DNA of 64,000 nt from Paraburkholderia caribensis (GTDB lineage Bacteria > Pseudomonadota > Gammaproteobacteria > Burkholderiales > Burkholderiaceae): positions 1,922,001 to 1,986,000 of the forward strand of contig NZ_CP026101.1 in assembly GCF_002902945.1 (NCBI RefSeq), written 5' to 3'. Under the pieces are notes generated by a model. That model was not told the origin of the DNA and did no database searches. It saw only the letters and a program-made list of their open reading frames with translations. The position numbers and the translations under genes are program-made. Numbering within the stretch: the first letter of the stretch is position 1; each line of letters starts with the position of its first letter. Shown in pieces: positions 25,896 through 35,393 of the stretch.

Positions 25896-26525
25896 ATGGC
25901 AGGTCTGGTACGGATGCAAGGCCGCGTGGGTCGGCCAATTCTGATCGCGTTGATCGCGATCGTCGTCGTGGCGGCCCTGGGTTATGCGTACGCATCGCCG
26001 TATATCGCGCTCGACCGGCTCAAACGCGCCGCCGATTCCCGCGATGTCGAAACGGTCAATGCGTACGTCGACTACCCGGCGCTACGCGACAGTCTCAAGC
26101 TACAGGTCACAGGGTTGCTGACGCGGCGGCTCGACGTGCAGCACAACGGCAATCCGCTCGCGGCGATTGGCGCGATGATCGGTGTTGCATTGATTGGTCC
26201 GCTTGTCGATGCCTATGCGACGCCGGACGGTGTCGCCGCGTTGCTCAACGGTATGCCGCCGCGCGGCGAACCGGGCGAGCGCCCGCCTCCGCCGCCGGCC
26301 GCGCAGACAGACAACCCGCCGCAAACGCCGCCGCCCGCAGCGGGCCAGGCTAACGCCAACAGCAAGACGCCGCCGCAGCCGCCGCAAACCACGGCGGGAT
26401 ATCGCGGCGTCAACGAATTCGTCGTGAGCTATCAGCACGGTGTCGGCGACACGCGCTATGCGGCGATCTTCCGTCGCCAGGGACTGTTCACGTGGAAGCT
26501 GTCAGCCGTCGATCTGAACGGCTGA
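25896..26525 (+). CDS. DUF2939 family membrane-anchored protein
   Basis: 209 residues. One N-terminal membrane segment (about residues 13-33) followed by the DUF2939 pattern (ASPYIALDRLKRAADSRDVETVNAYVDYPALRDSL) and a Pro/Gln/Ala-rich linker (about 120-165), then a short C-terminal beta-rich part (YRGVNEFVVSYQHG..). Likely faces the periplasm. Function of the family is unknown. Confidence 0.75.
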   Translation: MAGLVRMQGRVGRPILIALIAIVVVAALGYAYASPYIALDRLKRAADSRDVETVNAYVDYPALRDSLKLQVTGLLTRRLDVQHNGNPLAAIGAMIGVALIGPLVDAYATPDGVAALLNGMPPRGEPGERPPPPPAAQTDNPPQTPPPAAGQANANSKTPPQPPQTTAGYRGVNEFVVSYQHGVGDTRYAAIFRRQGLFTWKLSAVDLNG

Positions 26526-26563
26526 CGCGCCATCACATCGCTGCTCGCCATCAGGCGGCTGTG

Positions 26564-27028
26564 TCAGGCAGCCGCCTGCTCCTCTTCAGCCGCCGACGAA
26601 CACGCGACCAGAATGCTGCACGACACGCGGTCCAGCAGCGGCGTATTACCCGCGCCCATCCACCAGCGCGACAGTCCCGTGCGGCAGCGATGCCCGACCA
26701 CCACGAGATCGGCGTGCAACTCGTTCGCTAGCGACGCAATTTCGTCGATGGGATGGCCGAACGCGAAATGCCCCGTCGCCTTCACGCCACGTTCCGTGAG
26801 CCAGTCGACGCCCTCCTGCAGGATTTCACGCGCGGTTTTTTCGAAGCTGCCGCATGCGACGTCCGTCAGCAGGCCTGCGCTTTGCGCGATGCTCGAACGC
26901 ATGTCGACCACCGACAGCAAATGCGTCTCCGCGCCCAGATCGAGCGCCAGATTCGCGCCGCAACGCAATGCCTTGCGGCCTTCACGCGAGCCGTCGTAGC
27001 ACAGCAGAATCTTGTTGTAGCTCGCCAT
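26564..27028 (-). CDS. Universal stress protein (UspA family)
   Basis: 154 residues with the Usp alpha/beta fold: MASYNKILLCYDGSREGRKAL at the start and a VVGHRCRTGLSRWWMG nucleotide-loop region near the C-terminus. The loop departs from the strict G-x2-G-x9-G-S/T ATP motif. Soluble cytosolic stress protein; converges with the DUF2939 gene. Confidence 0.88.
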   Translation of the reverse strand: MASYNKILLCYDGSREGRKALRCGANLALDLGAETHLLSVVDMRSSIAQSAGLLTDVACGSFEKTAREILQEGVDWLTERGVKATGHFAFGHPIDEIASLANELHADLVVVGHRCRTGLSRWWMGAGNTPLLDRVSCSILVACSSAAEEEQAAA

Positions 27029-27280
27029 TTCGCTTCCCCCTTGCCCGCGACTATCGCGGTCTCATCTGAATCATGGTGCGCCGCAATTCGACACGCAAGG
27101 GATGGAAAACGCTAAGTGCGGTGAGCCGCGCACTCAGCCATGACGCGGTGCAAGATCGTGCATGCAATCGCCAGCGATGCGCATTCATGCGCCAAACGCG
27201 GTGCGCACGATGCCCTAGAATAGGCAGCCGCCTCCGCTTTGCACCCAACAGGCACCTATTCAGGGAGCATCCTTCTTCGT

Positions 27281-28195
27281 ATGTCTGAAGCTGCAATCGA
27301 ATTTCATCAGGTCGAAAAGCGCTACGGCGAGAAAACTGTCGTCGACGGCTTGTCGTTTCATGTGCGCCCGGGCGAATGCTTCGGACTGCTCGGTCCCAAT
27401 GGCGCGGGCAAGACCACGACGCTGCGCATGCTGCTCGGCATTGCGGCACCCGATGCAGGCAGCATCCGGCTGTGCGGCGAACCGATTCCATTGCGCTCGC
27501 GCTTTGCGCGGGCGCGCGTCGGCGTCGTGCCGCAGTTCGACAATCTCGATCCCGATTTCACGGTCCGCGAAAACCTGCTGGTGTTCGGCCGCTACTTCGG
27601 CCTGTCCGCCGCGCAGTGCCGCGCAATGGTGCCCACGCTGCTCGAATTCGCGCGCCTCGAAAGCAAGGCTGATGCGCGCGTGGGCGAGTTGTCGGGCGGA
27701 ATGAAGCGGCGGCTCACGCTCGCGCGCGCGCTCATCAACGACCCCGACGTGCTCATCATGGACGAGCCGACCACGGGTCTCGATCCACAGGCGCGCCATC
27801 TGATCTGGGAGCGCCTGCGCTCGCTGCTCGCGCGGGGCAAGACGATTCTGCTGACCACACACTTCATGGAAGAGGCCGAACGTCTGTGCCACCGGCTGTG
27901 CGTGATCGAGGAAGGACGCAAGATCGCGGAAGGCGCGCCGAATGAATTGATCGCTTCGGAAATAGGCTGCGACGTGATCGAAGTGTACGGCCCCGATCCC
28001 GTCAGGCTGCGCGACGAACTGGCGCCGCTGTCGGTACGCACCGAGATCAGCGGCGAGACGCTCTTCTGTTATGTCGACGACCCGCAACCGGTTCACGCGC
28101 GCTTGAAGCAGCGCGCGGGGCTGCGCTACCTGCACCGGCCGGCGAATCTCGAAGACGTATTCCTTCGCCTGACCGGCCGCGAAATGCAGGACTGA
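27281..28195 (+). CDS. NodI-like ABC exporter ATP-binding protein
   Basis: 304 residues. Walker A GPNGAGKTTT, signature LSGGMKRR and Walker B VLIMDEPTTGLD in order, with a C-terminal extension seen in the DrrA/NodI family. Forms an exporter with the permease encoded 44 bases downstream. Members of this family outside rhizobia are common in Burkholderia and their substrate is not known; nodulation should not be inferred. ATG 27281 is used because the conserved sequence starts just after it. Confidence 0.87.
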   Translation: MSEAAIEFHQVEKRYGEKTVVDGLSFHVRPGECFGLLGPNGAGKTTTLRMLLGIAAPDAGSIRLCGEPIPLRSRFARARVGVVPQFDNLDPDFTVRENLLVFGRYFGLSAAQCRAMVPTLLEFARLESKADARVGELSGGMKRRLTLARALINDPDVLIMDEPTTGLDPQARHLIWERLRSLLARGKTILLTTHFMEEAERLCHRLCVIEEGRKIAEGAPNELIASEIGCDVIEVYGPDPVRLRDELAPLSVRTEISGETLFCYVDDPQPVHARLKQRAGLRYLHRPANLEDVFLRLTGREMQD

Positions 28196-28239
28196 CGGGC
28201 ACGCACACATTCGCCAACGATACCGGGCGCACAGCACAC

Positions 28240-29076
28240 ATGGACTTACGCACCTACGACACCCCCGAGCACGCCGCGTCACACGGGCGCTTCGGCAAGC
28301 GCTTCGCCGCGTTGCCCGCGAACGCCGTCAACTGGATTGCCGTCTGGCGGCGCAACTATCTGGTATGGCGCAAACTCGCGCTCGCGTCGATGTTCGGCAA
28401 TCTCGCCGATCCGATGATCTATCTGTTCGGGCTCGGCTTCGGCCTCGGGCTGATGGTCGGACATGTCGACGGCGTCTCGTATATCTCGTTCCTCGCGGCG
28501 GGCACGGTGGCGTCGAGCGTGATGATGTCGGCGAGCTTCGAGTCGATGTATTCGGGCTTTTCGCGGATGCACGTGCAGCGCACCTGGGAGGCCATCATGC
28601 ACACGCCGCTCACACTCGGCGACATCGTCCTCGGCGAAGTCGTGTGGGCAGGCAGCAAGGCCGTGCTGTCGGGCGCCGCCATCATGATCGTGGCGGGCGC
28701 ACTCGGCTATGCCAGCTTTCCGTCGATGCTCATCGCGCTGCCCGTCATCGTGCTGGCGGGCCTTGCGTTTGCGAGCACGGCGATGATCGTGACGGCGCTC
28801 GCGCCCTCGTACGATTTCTTCATGTTCTATCAGACGCTGGTGCTCACGCCGATGCTGCTGCTCTCGGGCGTGTTCTTTCCGCTGTCGCAATTGCCGCCCG
28901 CTGCGCAGTTCGCCGCGCAATTGCTGCCGCTGGCGCACACGGTGGACCTGATCCGTCCGGCGCTGTTGGACCGTCCGATGAACGACGCGGCGCTGCACGT
29001 GGCCGTGCTGGCCGCGTATGTGGTGGTGCCGTTCTGTCTGTCGGCGGTGCTGTTCCGCCGCCGCATGATGCGCTGA
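28240..29076 (+). CDS. NodJ-like ABC-2 type exporter permease
   Basis: 278 residues, about six membrane segments, with the ABC-2 signature near the C-terminus (LTPMLLLSGVFFPLSQLP). Starts MDLRTYDTPEHAASHG; the first 35 residues are cytosolic. Partner of the upstream ATPase. Confidence 0.87.
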   Translation: MDLRTYDTPEHAASHGRFGKRFAALPANAVNWIAVWRRNYLVWRKLALASMFGNLADPMIYLFGLGFGLGLMVGHVDGVSYISFLAAGTVASSVMMSASFESMYSGFSRMHVQRTWEAIMHTPLTLGDIVLGEVVWAGSKAVLSGAAIMIVAGALGYASFPSMLIALPVIVLAGLAFASTAMIVTALAPSYDFFMFYQTLVLTPMLLLSGVFFPLSQLPPAAQFAAQLLPLAHTVDLIRPALLDRPMNDAALHVAVLAAYVVVPFCLSAVLFRRRMMR

Positions 29077-29111
29077 GGGCGCCGCGCGCAGCTTCCTGCG
29101 CGGCGGCGCCC
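29077..29111. terminator. Strong hairpin between convergent genes
   Basis: Stem of about 15 bp (arms 29,077-29,091 and 29,096-29,111 with one bulge, CTTC loop) directly after the permease stop and before the end of the opposing gene. No T-run. Confidence 0.5.
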
Positions 29112-29130
29112 CCACGATAATCGAATCAGA

Positions 29131-29553
29131 TCACTCTTCGTCGTCCGACCACGGCACGTCGACGTCCGAGATGAACTCGACCGTCGCGAACGGCCCGCCT
29201 TCCTGGCGGCCGATCTTGCCATCCGCGCGATGCCATTCGACGCGGAACATCGTGCCCGGATCGTCGGAGCGCAAACGGATCGTGCGCAACTCTTCCGGGT
29301 CGGCTTCCTCGACGGGGCCATCGAGCGAAACGAGCAGCGCCTGCGGCCACATGCCGTCGACGGGATCGTAAATGCGGTCGCCATCGGGAATCGACGTATG
29401 CGCTTCGACGCCGATCGTCGCCGATGCGTCGACGATCATCTTGCCCAATGCACGCAGCACGGCCGTTGCGCGCGCCGAATTGGCCTGACGGATGGCGAGA
29501 TCCCCGCGCGTCAGCGCCTGCTCGAGTTTCGGATTGGTCTTTTGTTGGGCCAT
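29131..29553 (-). CDS. Conserved-looking hypothetical protein
   Basis: 140 residues, soluble and acidic, ending DVDVPWSDDEE. Contains a helix-rich first half and a beta-rich second half (FRVEWHRADGKIGRQEGGPFATVEFI). No family recognised. ATG 29553 is the likely start because the sequence upstream looks non-coding. Confidence 0.7.
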   Translation of the reverse strand: MAQQKTNPKLEQALTRGDLAIRQANSARATAVLRALGKMIVDASATIGVEAHTSIPDGDRIYDPVDGMWPQALLVSLDGPVEEADPEELRTIRLRSDDPGTMFRVEWHRADGKIGRQEGGPFATVEFISDVDVPWSDDEE

Positions 29554-29800
29554 GCGATGTCCTGAATTTAACTGGTTGGCGCTTGCACGCCGTTTTGTGC
29601 AGCTGAATGATTCGTCCTGTTTTGCGCCGCGTTGGCAGCATGAACGGGCGCCATCGTAGCATTTGCGTCCGTCCGCCTGCGTCTTGCAATGCAACAAGGC
29701 AACGCCGCGCAACCGGGCGACAGACGCAACCGCGCGCTTGCCTCCCAGTGTAGGACGAGATTCGCCGCCGCGACGCCGCGTTTTGATTATGCGCGCTTGC

Positions 29801-30859
29801 TCAGAAGCCGAGCGCCACGGCGAGCAGGCCCGCCAGCACGCCGAACGCGACCACGCCGACAGCGACGACGGTCAGCACGCCCGGCCGGAACGAGCGCGCG
29901 AGCATCGCCAGCGACGGCACGCTGATGGGCGGCAGCGTCATCAGCAGCGCGCCCGCGGGGCCGACGCCCATGCCGAGCGACAGCATCGCCTGAACGATGG
30001 GTACCTCGCCTGCCGTCGGAATCACGAACAGCATGCCCGCGACGGCCAGCGCGACGATCCATACGATGTCGTTGCCGATCTCCGGCCCGACTTGCGGAAA
30101 GAGCCACGCGCGCGCCGCCCCGAGCAGCAGCACCAGCACGATGTATTCCGGCACGAGACGCACGGCCATGCGCGCGAAGATCGACAGCCAGCGCGCGAAC
30201 GGATTGCCGTCACGCTGCTCGCCGATCAGTTCGACGAGGCGCGCGTCGGCCGCTTGCGCTTCCGTCGGTGTCACGAGCCGGTTCGCCAGATAGCCGAGGC
30301 CGAACACCATCGCGATGCCGAGCACGAGCCGCAGCCCGGCCCAGTGCCAACCGAGCACGAAGCCCATGAACACGAGCGTCGCCGGATTGAGGACCGAGTT
30401 GCCGAGCCAGAACGCGATCGCGCCGCCCGGCGAAGCCTGGCGCGCACGCAGTCCCGCCACGACGGGCGCCGCGCAGCACGTGCACATCATGCCCGGCAAC
30501 GCGAGCAGGCCGCCCGCCGCGACGCTGCCGAAGCCCGTCTTGCCGAGCAGCCGCGCGACCCAGTGCGCGGGCAGCAGCGCCTGCACGGCCGAGCCGAGCA
30601 GCAGGCCGAGCACCATCGCCTGCCAGATCGCCTTGCCGTACGCGAGCGCGTAGGCCAGCGCCGCGTTCCACGACGGCGCGGGCGGACTCTCCGCCTTGCC
30701 CATCAGGATCGACGCGCCGATCGAATGCGTCGACGCCGCCGTGAAGGCGCGGTTGTAATACGGAAACCATTTGACATAGAAAAGTCCTGCGATGGCGAGC
30801 AGCACGAAAATCGGCCAGGTCGGGGCAGCGGACGAAGAGGTGGGACGCGTGGCGTTCAT
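29801..30859 (-). CDS. Permease of the DUF318 / ArsP-related family
   Basis: 352 residues with about eight to ten membrane segments. A cysteine cluster GMMCTCCAAPVVAGLR (about residues 122-137) and a second-half motif GEVPIVQAMLSLGMGVGPAGALL are typical of this permease family, whose members include organoarsenical exporters and uncharacterised metal-related permeases. The substrate here is unknown. Confidence 0.78.
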   Translation of the reverse strand: MNATRPTSSSAAPTWPIFVLLAIAGLFYVKWFPYYNRAFTAASTHSIGASILMGKAESPPAPSWNAALAYALAYGKAIWQAMVLGLLLGSAVQALLPAHWVARLLGKTGFGSVAAGGLLALPGMMCTCCAAPVVAGLRARQASPGGAIAFWLGNSVLNPATLVFMGFVLGWHWAGLRLVLGIAMVFGLGYLANRLVTPTEAQAADARLVELIGEQRDGNPFARWLSIFARMAVRLVPEYIVLVLLLGAARAWLFPQVGPEIGNDIVWIVALAVAGMLFVIPTAGEVPIVQAMLSLGMGVGPAGALLMTLPPISVPSLAMLARSFRPGVLTVVAVGVVAFGVLAGLLAVALGF

Positions 30860-31123
30860 CGTCGGGGAGGGCGGTCGTTGTGTTGTTGACTACGTTGCAG
30901 CTTGTACGGCATGCGCGGGTTCGCGTACCGTCCGGCTTGCGCCTCGGCACGCGGCACCGGTCACTGTACACGGATCGAACGGGATCGCAAAAAGTGGGGG
31001 CGAAAGCCGCGTGACGGGCGGCTAATATCCGCGCCCGCATACTGTCGAGCGCGGCGTCAGGTGCGTTCGTGCATTTGCCGCCTGCGCACCGCTACCCTTG
31101 CGTCGCGGCGCGCGGCGAGCCGC

Positions 31124-32176
31124 TCAGGGCGCGGGGTTCGGCTGCAATTCGTGCAGCGCGTCGATTTCGGCCAGCGCTTCCGGCGGCAGCTTCACATTGA
31201 CGCTCGCGATGTTCTCTTTCAGCTGATCCAGCGAGGTCGCGCCGATCAGGTTGCTCGTCAGGAACGGCCGGCTGTTGACGAACGCGAGCGCGAACTGCGC
31301 GGGCGACAGGCCGTGGCGCTTCGCCAGCTCGACGTAACGCGTCGTTGCCCGCACGGCTTGCGGCTTGCTGTAGCGCTGGAAGCGCTCGAACAGCGTGATG
31401 CGCGCGCCCGCCGGACGCACGCCGCCTTCGTATTTGCCCGATAGCCAGCCGAACGCGAGCGGCGAATACGCGAGCAGGCCGACATGCTCGCGATGCGAGA
31501 ACTCCGACAGCCCCGCTTCGAACGTGCGGTTCAGCAGGCTGTACGGATTCTGGATCGACACGATGCGCGGCAAGCCGAGCTTCTCCGACGCACGCAGAAA
31601 TTGCGCGACACCCCAGGGCGTCTCGTTCGACACGCCGATATGACGCACTTTCCCTTCCTTCACGAACTCCGCGAGCACGCCGAGCGTCTCTTCGATGGGG
31701 ACCGTGTAGGCATCGTCGATCCACGGATACGCCGGGCGGCCGAACGTCATCGTGCTGCGGTCGGGCCAGTGCAGCTGGTACAGATCGACGTGGTCGGTTT
31801 GCAGGCGCTTGAGACTGTCGTGCAGCGCCTCGGTGAGATTCTTGCGGTCGTACTGGTTGCCCTCGCCGCGAATGTGACGCGGGTTGTGCGGCTGACGCGC
31901 CGGGCCCGCGATCTTCGTCGCGAGCACGATCTTGTCGCGCATGCCGCGATGCTGCGCGATCCACGTGCCGATGTAGCGCTCCGTCAAGCCTTGTGTTTCC
32001 GGGCGCGGCGGCACCGGGTACATCTCGGCGGCGTCGATCAGCGTGACGCCCTGATCGAGCGCGTAGTCGATCTGCTCGTGCGCGTCGCGCTCCGTGTTCT
32101 GCTCGCCCCACGTCATCGTGCCGAGACCGATCAGGCTGACCTTCACATCCGTATCGCCGAGTCTGCGGTATTCCAT
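31124..32176 (-). CDS. tas: Aldo/keto reductase, Tas-like
   Basis: 350 residues. AKR tetrad visible: Asp and Tyr in TLIDAAEMYP, Lys in VLATKIAG, His in LYQLHWPD. The overall pattern (MEYRRLGDTDVKVSLIGLGTMTWGEQNT) matches E. coli Tas. NADPH-dependent carbonyl reductase of uncertain substrate. ATG 32176 is used; the longer frame is rejected. Confidence 0.9.
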   Translation of the reverse strand: MEYRRLGDTDVKVSLIGLGTMTWGEQNTERDAHEQIDYALDQGVTLIDAAEMYPVPPRPETQGLTERYIGTWIAQHRGMRDKIVLATKIAGPARQPHNPRHIRGEGNQYDRKNLTEALHDSLKRLQTDHVDLYQLHWPDRSTMTFGRPAYPWIDDAYTVPIEETLGVLAEFVKEGKVRHIGVSNETPWGVAQFLRASEKLGLPRIVSIQNPYSLLNRTFEAGLSEFSHREHVGLLAYSPLAFGWLSGKYEGGVRPAGARITLFERFQRYSKPQAVRATTRYVELAKRHGLSPAQFALAFVNSRPFLTSNLIGATSLDQLKENIASVNVKLPPEALAEIDALHELQPNPAP

Positions 32177-32342
32177 CGCCTGGTTCCTGTTCGTGTTCTT
32201 GCGGGTGATCAATCGGGAAAAGGCGAAATTACCATGTCCGCGCAAACTGCGTGCGTGGCTAGAATAGCGGCTGGCCGCGTCGGCACAGGGTCAGGCACGT
32301 GGCCGGTTTCGATGCGCTTACAACGTTCGGAGAATCATCTCG

Positions 32343-33782
32343 ATGTCAGATACGCCGTCCACGTCATCCGTCCCGTCGAACGGACGGCAGTCACTGATCG
32401 TGACGCTCGTGGCCGCGGCGTTTTTCATGGAGAACCTCGACGGCACGATCATCGCGACCGCGCTGCCGCAGATGGCGCAGTCGTTCAACGTGCATGCCGT
32501 CGATCTCTCCATCGGCATCACGTCGTATCTGCTGACGCTCGCCGTCTTCATCCCGATCAGCGGCTGGGCCGCCGACCGCTTCGGCGTACGCAACGTGTTC
32601 ACAGCGGCGCTCGCGGTGTTCACGGCATCGTCGGTCGCATGCGGGATGACGAACGGCCTCGTCGAGTTCACGGCGGCGCGTATCGTGCAGGGCATCGGCG
32701 GCGCGATGATGGTGCCCGTCGGGCGGCTCGCCGTCCTGCGCGCGACGCCCAAGGACGGCCTGATGCGCGCGATCTCCATCATCACGTGGCCCGGGCTCGT
32801 CGCGCCCGTGATCGGGCCGCCGCTCGGCGGCTTCATCACGACCTACTCGTCGTGGCGCTGGATCTTCTATCTGAATGTGCCGCTCGGGTTGCTCGGCATC
32901 GCGCTCGCGTGGCGCTTCATTGCCCCGGAAGGCGAGTCGCAGAAGCGTCCGTTCGACGGCATCGGCTTCGCGTTGTGCGGCGTCGCGGGCACGGCCATCA
33001 TGTATGCGATGGAACTGCTCGGCCGTTCGGACGCGCCGTGGCGCGAAGCGCTCGCGTTCCTCGCGGCGGGCCTCGCCGCGGGCATCGGCGCCCTCTTCCA
33101 TCTGCGCCGCAGCGCGCATCCTGTGGTCGATCTGTCGGCGTTTCGCGTGAAGACGTTCGCGGTCGCGATGGGCGGCGGCTCGCTGTTTCGCGTGTCGATC
33201 AGCGCCGTGCCGTTTCTCCTGCCGCTGATGTTTCAGCTCGGCTTCGGCATGAACGCGTTCCATTCGGGACTGCTGACGCTCATCGTGTTCGCCGGCAACC
33301 TGTCGATGAAACTTGTCACGACGCCGGTGATGCGGCGCTTCGGTTTTCGTCCGGTATTGCTCGTGAATGGCGCGCTCGCGGCAATCAGCATTGCGGCGAT
33401 GAGTCTGCTGACGGCTTCGACGCCGCTCGTGCCGATGGCTATCGTGCTGTTTGCGAGCGGCCTGTCGCGCTCGCTGCAATTCACAGCCGTCAATACGCTC
33501 GCGTTCGCCGATGTGCCGAAGCCGCAGATGAGCGGCGCATCGACGTTATCGAGCACACTGTCGCAAATGACGATGGGGATGGGCGTCGCGCTCGGCGCGA
33601 TCGCACTGCGGGTGGCAGCGTGGCTGCATGGACATGAAGCGCAGTCGGTGACGCCGGCTGATTTCAGCATTGCTTTTCTGTTGGTGGCCGTTGTCGGACT
33701 GGTAGCGATCTTCGATGTGTTCGGGCTCGAACGCGATGCGGGCGCGCATGTGAGCGGACATCATCGGCGGAAACGGGTGTGA
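32343..33782 (+). CDS. MFS drug/efflux transporter, DHA2 (14-TM) family
   Basis: 479 residues with about 14 membrane segments. Motifs: LDGTIIATALPQM in the first helix, WAADRFGVRNVF loop, RIVQGIGGAMMVPVGRLAVLR (helix 4) and PLGGFI in helix 5. Proton-driven export of hydrophobic compounds is expected. A GGAG lies 11 bases before ATG 32343. Divergent from the tas-like gene. Confidence 0.9.
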   Translation: MSDTPSTSSVPSNGRQSLIVTLVAAAFFMENLDGTIIATALPQMAQSFNVHAVDLSIGITSYLLTLAVFIPISGWAADRFGVRNVFTAALAVFTASSVACGMTNGLVEFTAARIVQGIGGAMMVPVGRLAVLRATPKDGLMRAISIITWPGLVAPVIGPPLGGFITTYSSWRWIFYLNVPLGLLGIALAWRFIAPEGESQKRPFDGIGFALCGVAGTAIMYAMELLGRSDAPWREALAFLAAGLAAGIGALFHLRRSAHPVVDLSAFRVKTFAVAMGGGSLFRVSISAVPFLLPLMFQLGFGMNAFHSGLLTLIVFAGNLSMKLVTTPVMRRFGFRPVLLVNGALAAISIAAMSLLTASTPLVPMAIVLFASGLSRSLQFTAVNTLAFADVPKPQMSGASTLSSTLSQMTMGMGVALGAIALRVAAWLHGHEAQSVTPADFSIAFLLVAVVGLVAIFDVFGLERDAGAHVSGHHRRKRV

Positions 33783-33812
33783 GATGCGCGGCGCTGAACA
33801 GGTGGACTTGAG

Positions 33813-34025
33813 ATGAATGTCGAACAGTTTGAATTGCTCGTGACGCGTACGATGCCTTACGGCAAATACAAGGGGCGCGTGATCGCCGATCTGCCGGGAC
33901 ACTATCTGAACTGGTTTGCGCGCGAAGGATTTCCGCCTGGCGAGATTGGCAGGCTGCTCGCGTTGATGCACGAGATCGATCACAACGGCTTGAAGGAGTT
34001 GCTGAAGCCTTTGCGGAAGGGGTGA
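33813..34025 (+). CDS. DUF3820 family small protein
   Basis: 70 residues with the family core MPYGKYKGRVIADLPGHYLNWF. Soluble; function unknown. Starts 30 bases after the MFS gene and may be co-transcribed. It is the last chromosomal gene before the integrated elements. Confidence 0.85.
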   Translation: MNVEQFELLVTRTMPYGKYKGRVIADLPGHYLNWFAREGFPPGEIGRLLALMHEIDHNGLKELLKPLRKG

Positions 34026-34080
34026 GTCTGCGATTGATCCGGTGCGCGTGCGTTCTCTTTTGAACGACCGCGCGTCGCCA

Positions 34081-34122
34081 AAACAAAAACGGCATTGCGA
34101 TTTCTCGCAATGCCGTTTCTGA
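34081..34122 (-). terminator. Original terminator of tRNA-His
   Basis: Stem ACGGCATTGCG / CGCAATGCCGT; on the minus strand it is followed by TTTTTGTTTT. It lies just downstream of the tRNA-His 3' end, so it marks the old chromosomal flank of the attachment site. Confidence 0.75.
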
Positions 34123-34129
34123 ATTCTCT

Positions 34130-34177
34130 GGGGTGGCTGATGGGACTCGAACCCACGACGACAGGAATCACAATCCA
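34130..34177 (-). repeat. attL: displaced 3' half of tRNA-His
   Basis: 48 bp identical to 40,433-40,480. On the minus strand it reads from the anticodon loop (TTGTGAT, anticodon GTG) through the T-arm (GGTTCGAGTCC) to the acceptor end and CCA-like CCCCA. Upstream sequence is not tRNA, so the 5' half is missing. This is the scar left by site-specific integration into tRNA-His. Confidence 0.88.
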
Positions 34178-34326
34178 GCAGTCAAATCGGCTTGAATCCT
34201 TACCGGATAAGGGTCTGCAGAAACAACTTCGGAACGAAGCAGCCTATTTTGCCTACGGTTTCATGCATGTTTCCCGGGAACCGTTCCGAACTTTCGCCTG
34301 CGTTCACCGACATTTATGCAGAAACC

Positions 34327-34362
34327 AAAAAAAGAAAGCCCCGCGTCGGCGGGGCTTTCTTT
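34327..34362 (-). terminator. Intrinsic terminator after the DUF4160 gene pair
   Basis: Stem AAAGAAAGCCCCGC / GCGGGGCTTTCTTT with a four-base loop; T-runs on both strands make it bidirectional, and it lies 19 bases after the end of the minus-strand gene. Confidence 0.85.
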
Positions 34363-34380
34363 ACTTAAACGCGAATCGGC

Positions 34381-34827
34381 TTAGTTGTACTTCCACAGGC
34401 CTTTACTACCGGTTTTCGAGCCCGCAGAACCCGATCCATCCGATCCATCGAGTTCCCGTAATAAACCTGCAATCGAAATGTCGACGTCATGATCGAGCAG
34501 CGAGAGACCTGTGCCAGCGAACGTGAGCACGATGCCCGAAAGATCTTCGTCGGGCACGTCGGCCAACTCATGTATCTCGTCTACAGACACGGTACGGCTT
34601 GTGCCATCTTCGAAGTGAATCATGATGGCCCTGCCTTCGGGAATGTAGGTCACCCCATCAGCTATCTTCTGGGCCCATGTCCCAAGGGGAGCCCAATGGA
34701 GCCGATAGCCTTTCACTAAATTTATCTTGGCGCGATAGCCTCTACCGAAAAGGAACAAATCGTTCCTCTCCTCGACATCTTCGTCGAGGTCTGTCGGTTC
34801 GTCATCAAGCGCCGCAAAATATTTCAT
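34381..34827 (-). CDS. Hypothetical partner of the DUF4160 protein
   Basis: 148 residues, acidic, soluble. A middle segment (IMIHFEDGTSRTVSVDEIHEL) resembles the short DUF2442 fold that often pairs with DUF4160, but the match is weak. The C-terminal 30 residues are Gly/Ser-rich. Its start overlaps the DUF4160 stop by ATGA. A toxin-antitoxin-like module is possible by analogy with DUF4160-DUF2442 pairs. Confidence 0.65.
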   Translation of the reverse strand: MKYFAALDDEPTDLDEDVEERNDLFLFGRGYRAKINLVKGYRLHWAPLGTWAQKIADGVTYIPEGRAIMIHFEDGTSRTVSVDEIHELADVPDEDLSGIVLTFAGTGLSLLDHDVDISIAGLLRELDGSDGSGSAGSKTGSKGLWKYN

Positions 34828-35243
34828 AACGCGATGGTAACCTGGTTTCCGTCTGCCAGTTGCAAGACAGTGTGACGCTGGTCACGGTCGTATGTTCCGT
34901 GATAAATCGTCACACCTGCGTCAAATAACGCTTTAGCGGGCGGTATGATGTTTCGCCGCTTTTCTACCCAGACTTGATTGCCGAGGCAAATATCATTCAT
35001 TACGTCTACCCACCTAGCCCTCACGGCTGGTAGTGCCTCCTTGATCGCCGCAACGATACCGGCGTCGTGGCGCATTACCCGGCCGGTGTTCGGGACCGCA
35101 TCCCACAACCGAACCCCGTTATGCCAAAAGGCAAACGTGTACCTTGCAGCCCAATCACCTCCGTCGACATGCACATGCGGCGGGCAGTGTTCATCGCGCG
35201 ACAAAACTGCAATGCGCATCCCATTGTATTCGGCAACCTTCAT
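34824..35243 (-). CDS. DUF4160 domain protein
   Basis: 139 residues. The N-terminal part MRIAVLSRDEHCPPHVHVDG matches DUF4160, where the PPHVHV histidines are conserved, followed by YTFAFWHNGVRLW. Family members occur in two-gene units proposed as toxin-antitoxin systems. ATG 35243 is used because the domain begins there; the longer frame to 35372 adds a basic segment with no similarity. Confidence 0.7.
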   Translation of the reverse strand: MKVAEYNGMRIAVLSRDEHCPPHVHVDGGDWAARYTFAFWHNGVRLWDAVPNTGRVMRHDAGIVAAIKEALPAVRARWVDVMNDICLGNQVWVEKRRNIIPPAKALFDAGVTIYHGTYDRDQRHTVLQLADGNQVTIAL

Positions 35244-35393
35244 TATTTTCTTAGCTCTCGGGTCCGTGCCGGTGCGGCTACCACGCACCAAATTCCTGAC
35301 GCGCGAGTGTAAGCGATCTCCGCGGCGCCCGCACGGCGCGATTACTCGAAACCGCTCTATGTACATGTGCAAAGTGTACGGGGATGATATGGG

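Noticed and set aside
27281..29076. Nodulation function from NodI/NodJ similarity
   Set aside because: No nod box or other nod genes in the window; this exporter family is widespread in non-symbiotic Burkholderia.
29663..30889. 408-codon plus-strand frame opposite the permease
   Set aside because: Extreme Arg/His/Glu composition and antisense to a clear membrane protein.
31484..33637. 717-codon plus-strand frame overlapping the tas-like and MFS genes
   Set aside because: Runs antisense to one gene and out of frame with another; no recognisable domain.
34130..34200. A functional tRNA-His
   Set aside because: Only the anticodon loop to the 3' end is present; D-arm and 5' acceptor strand are missing.
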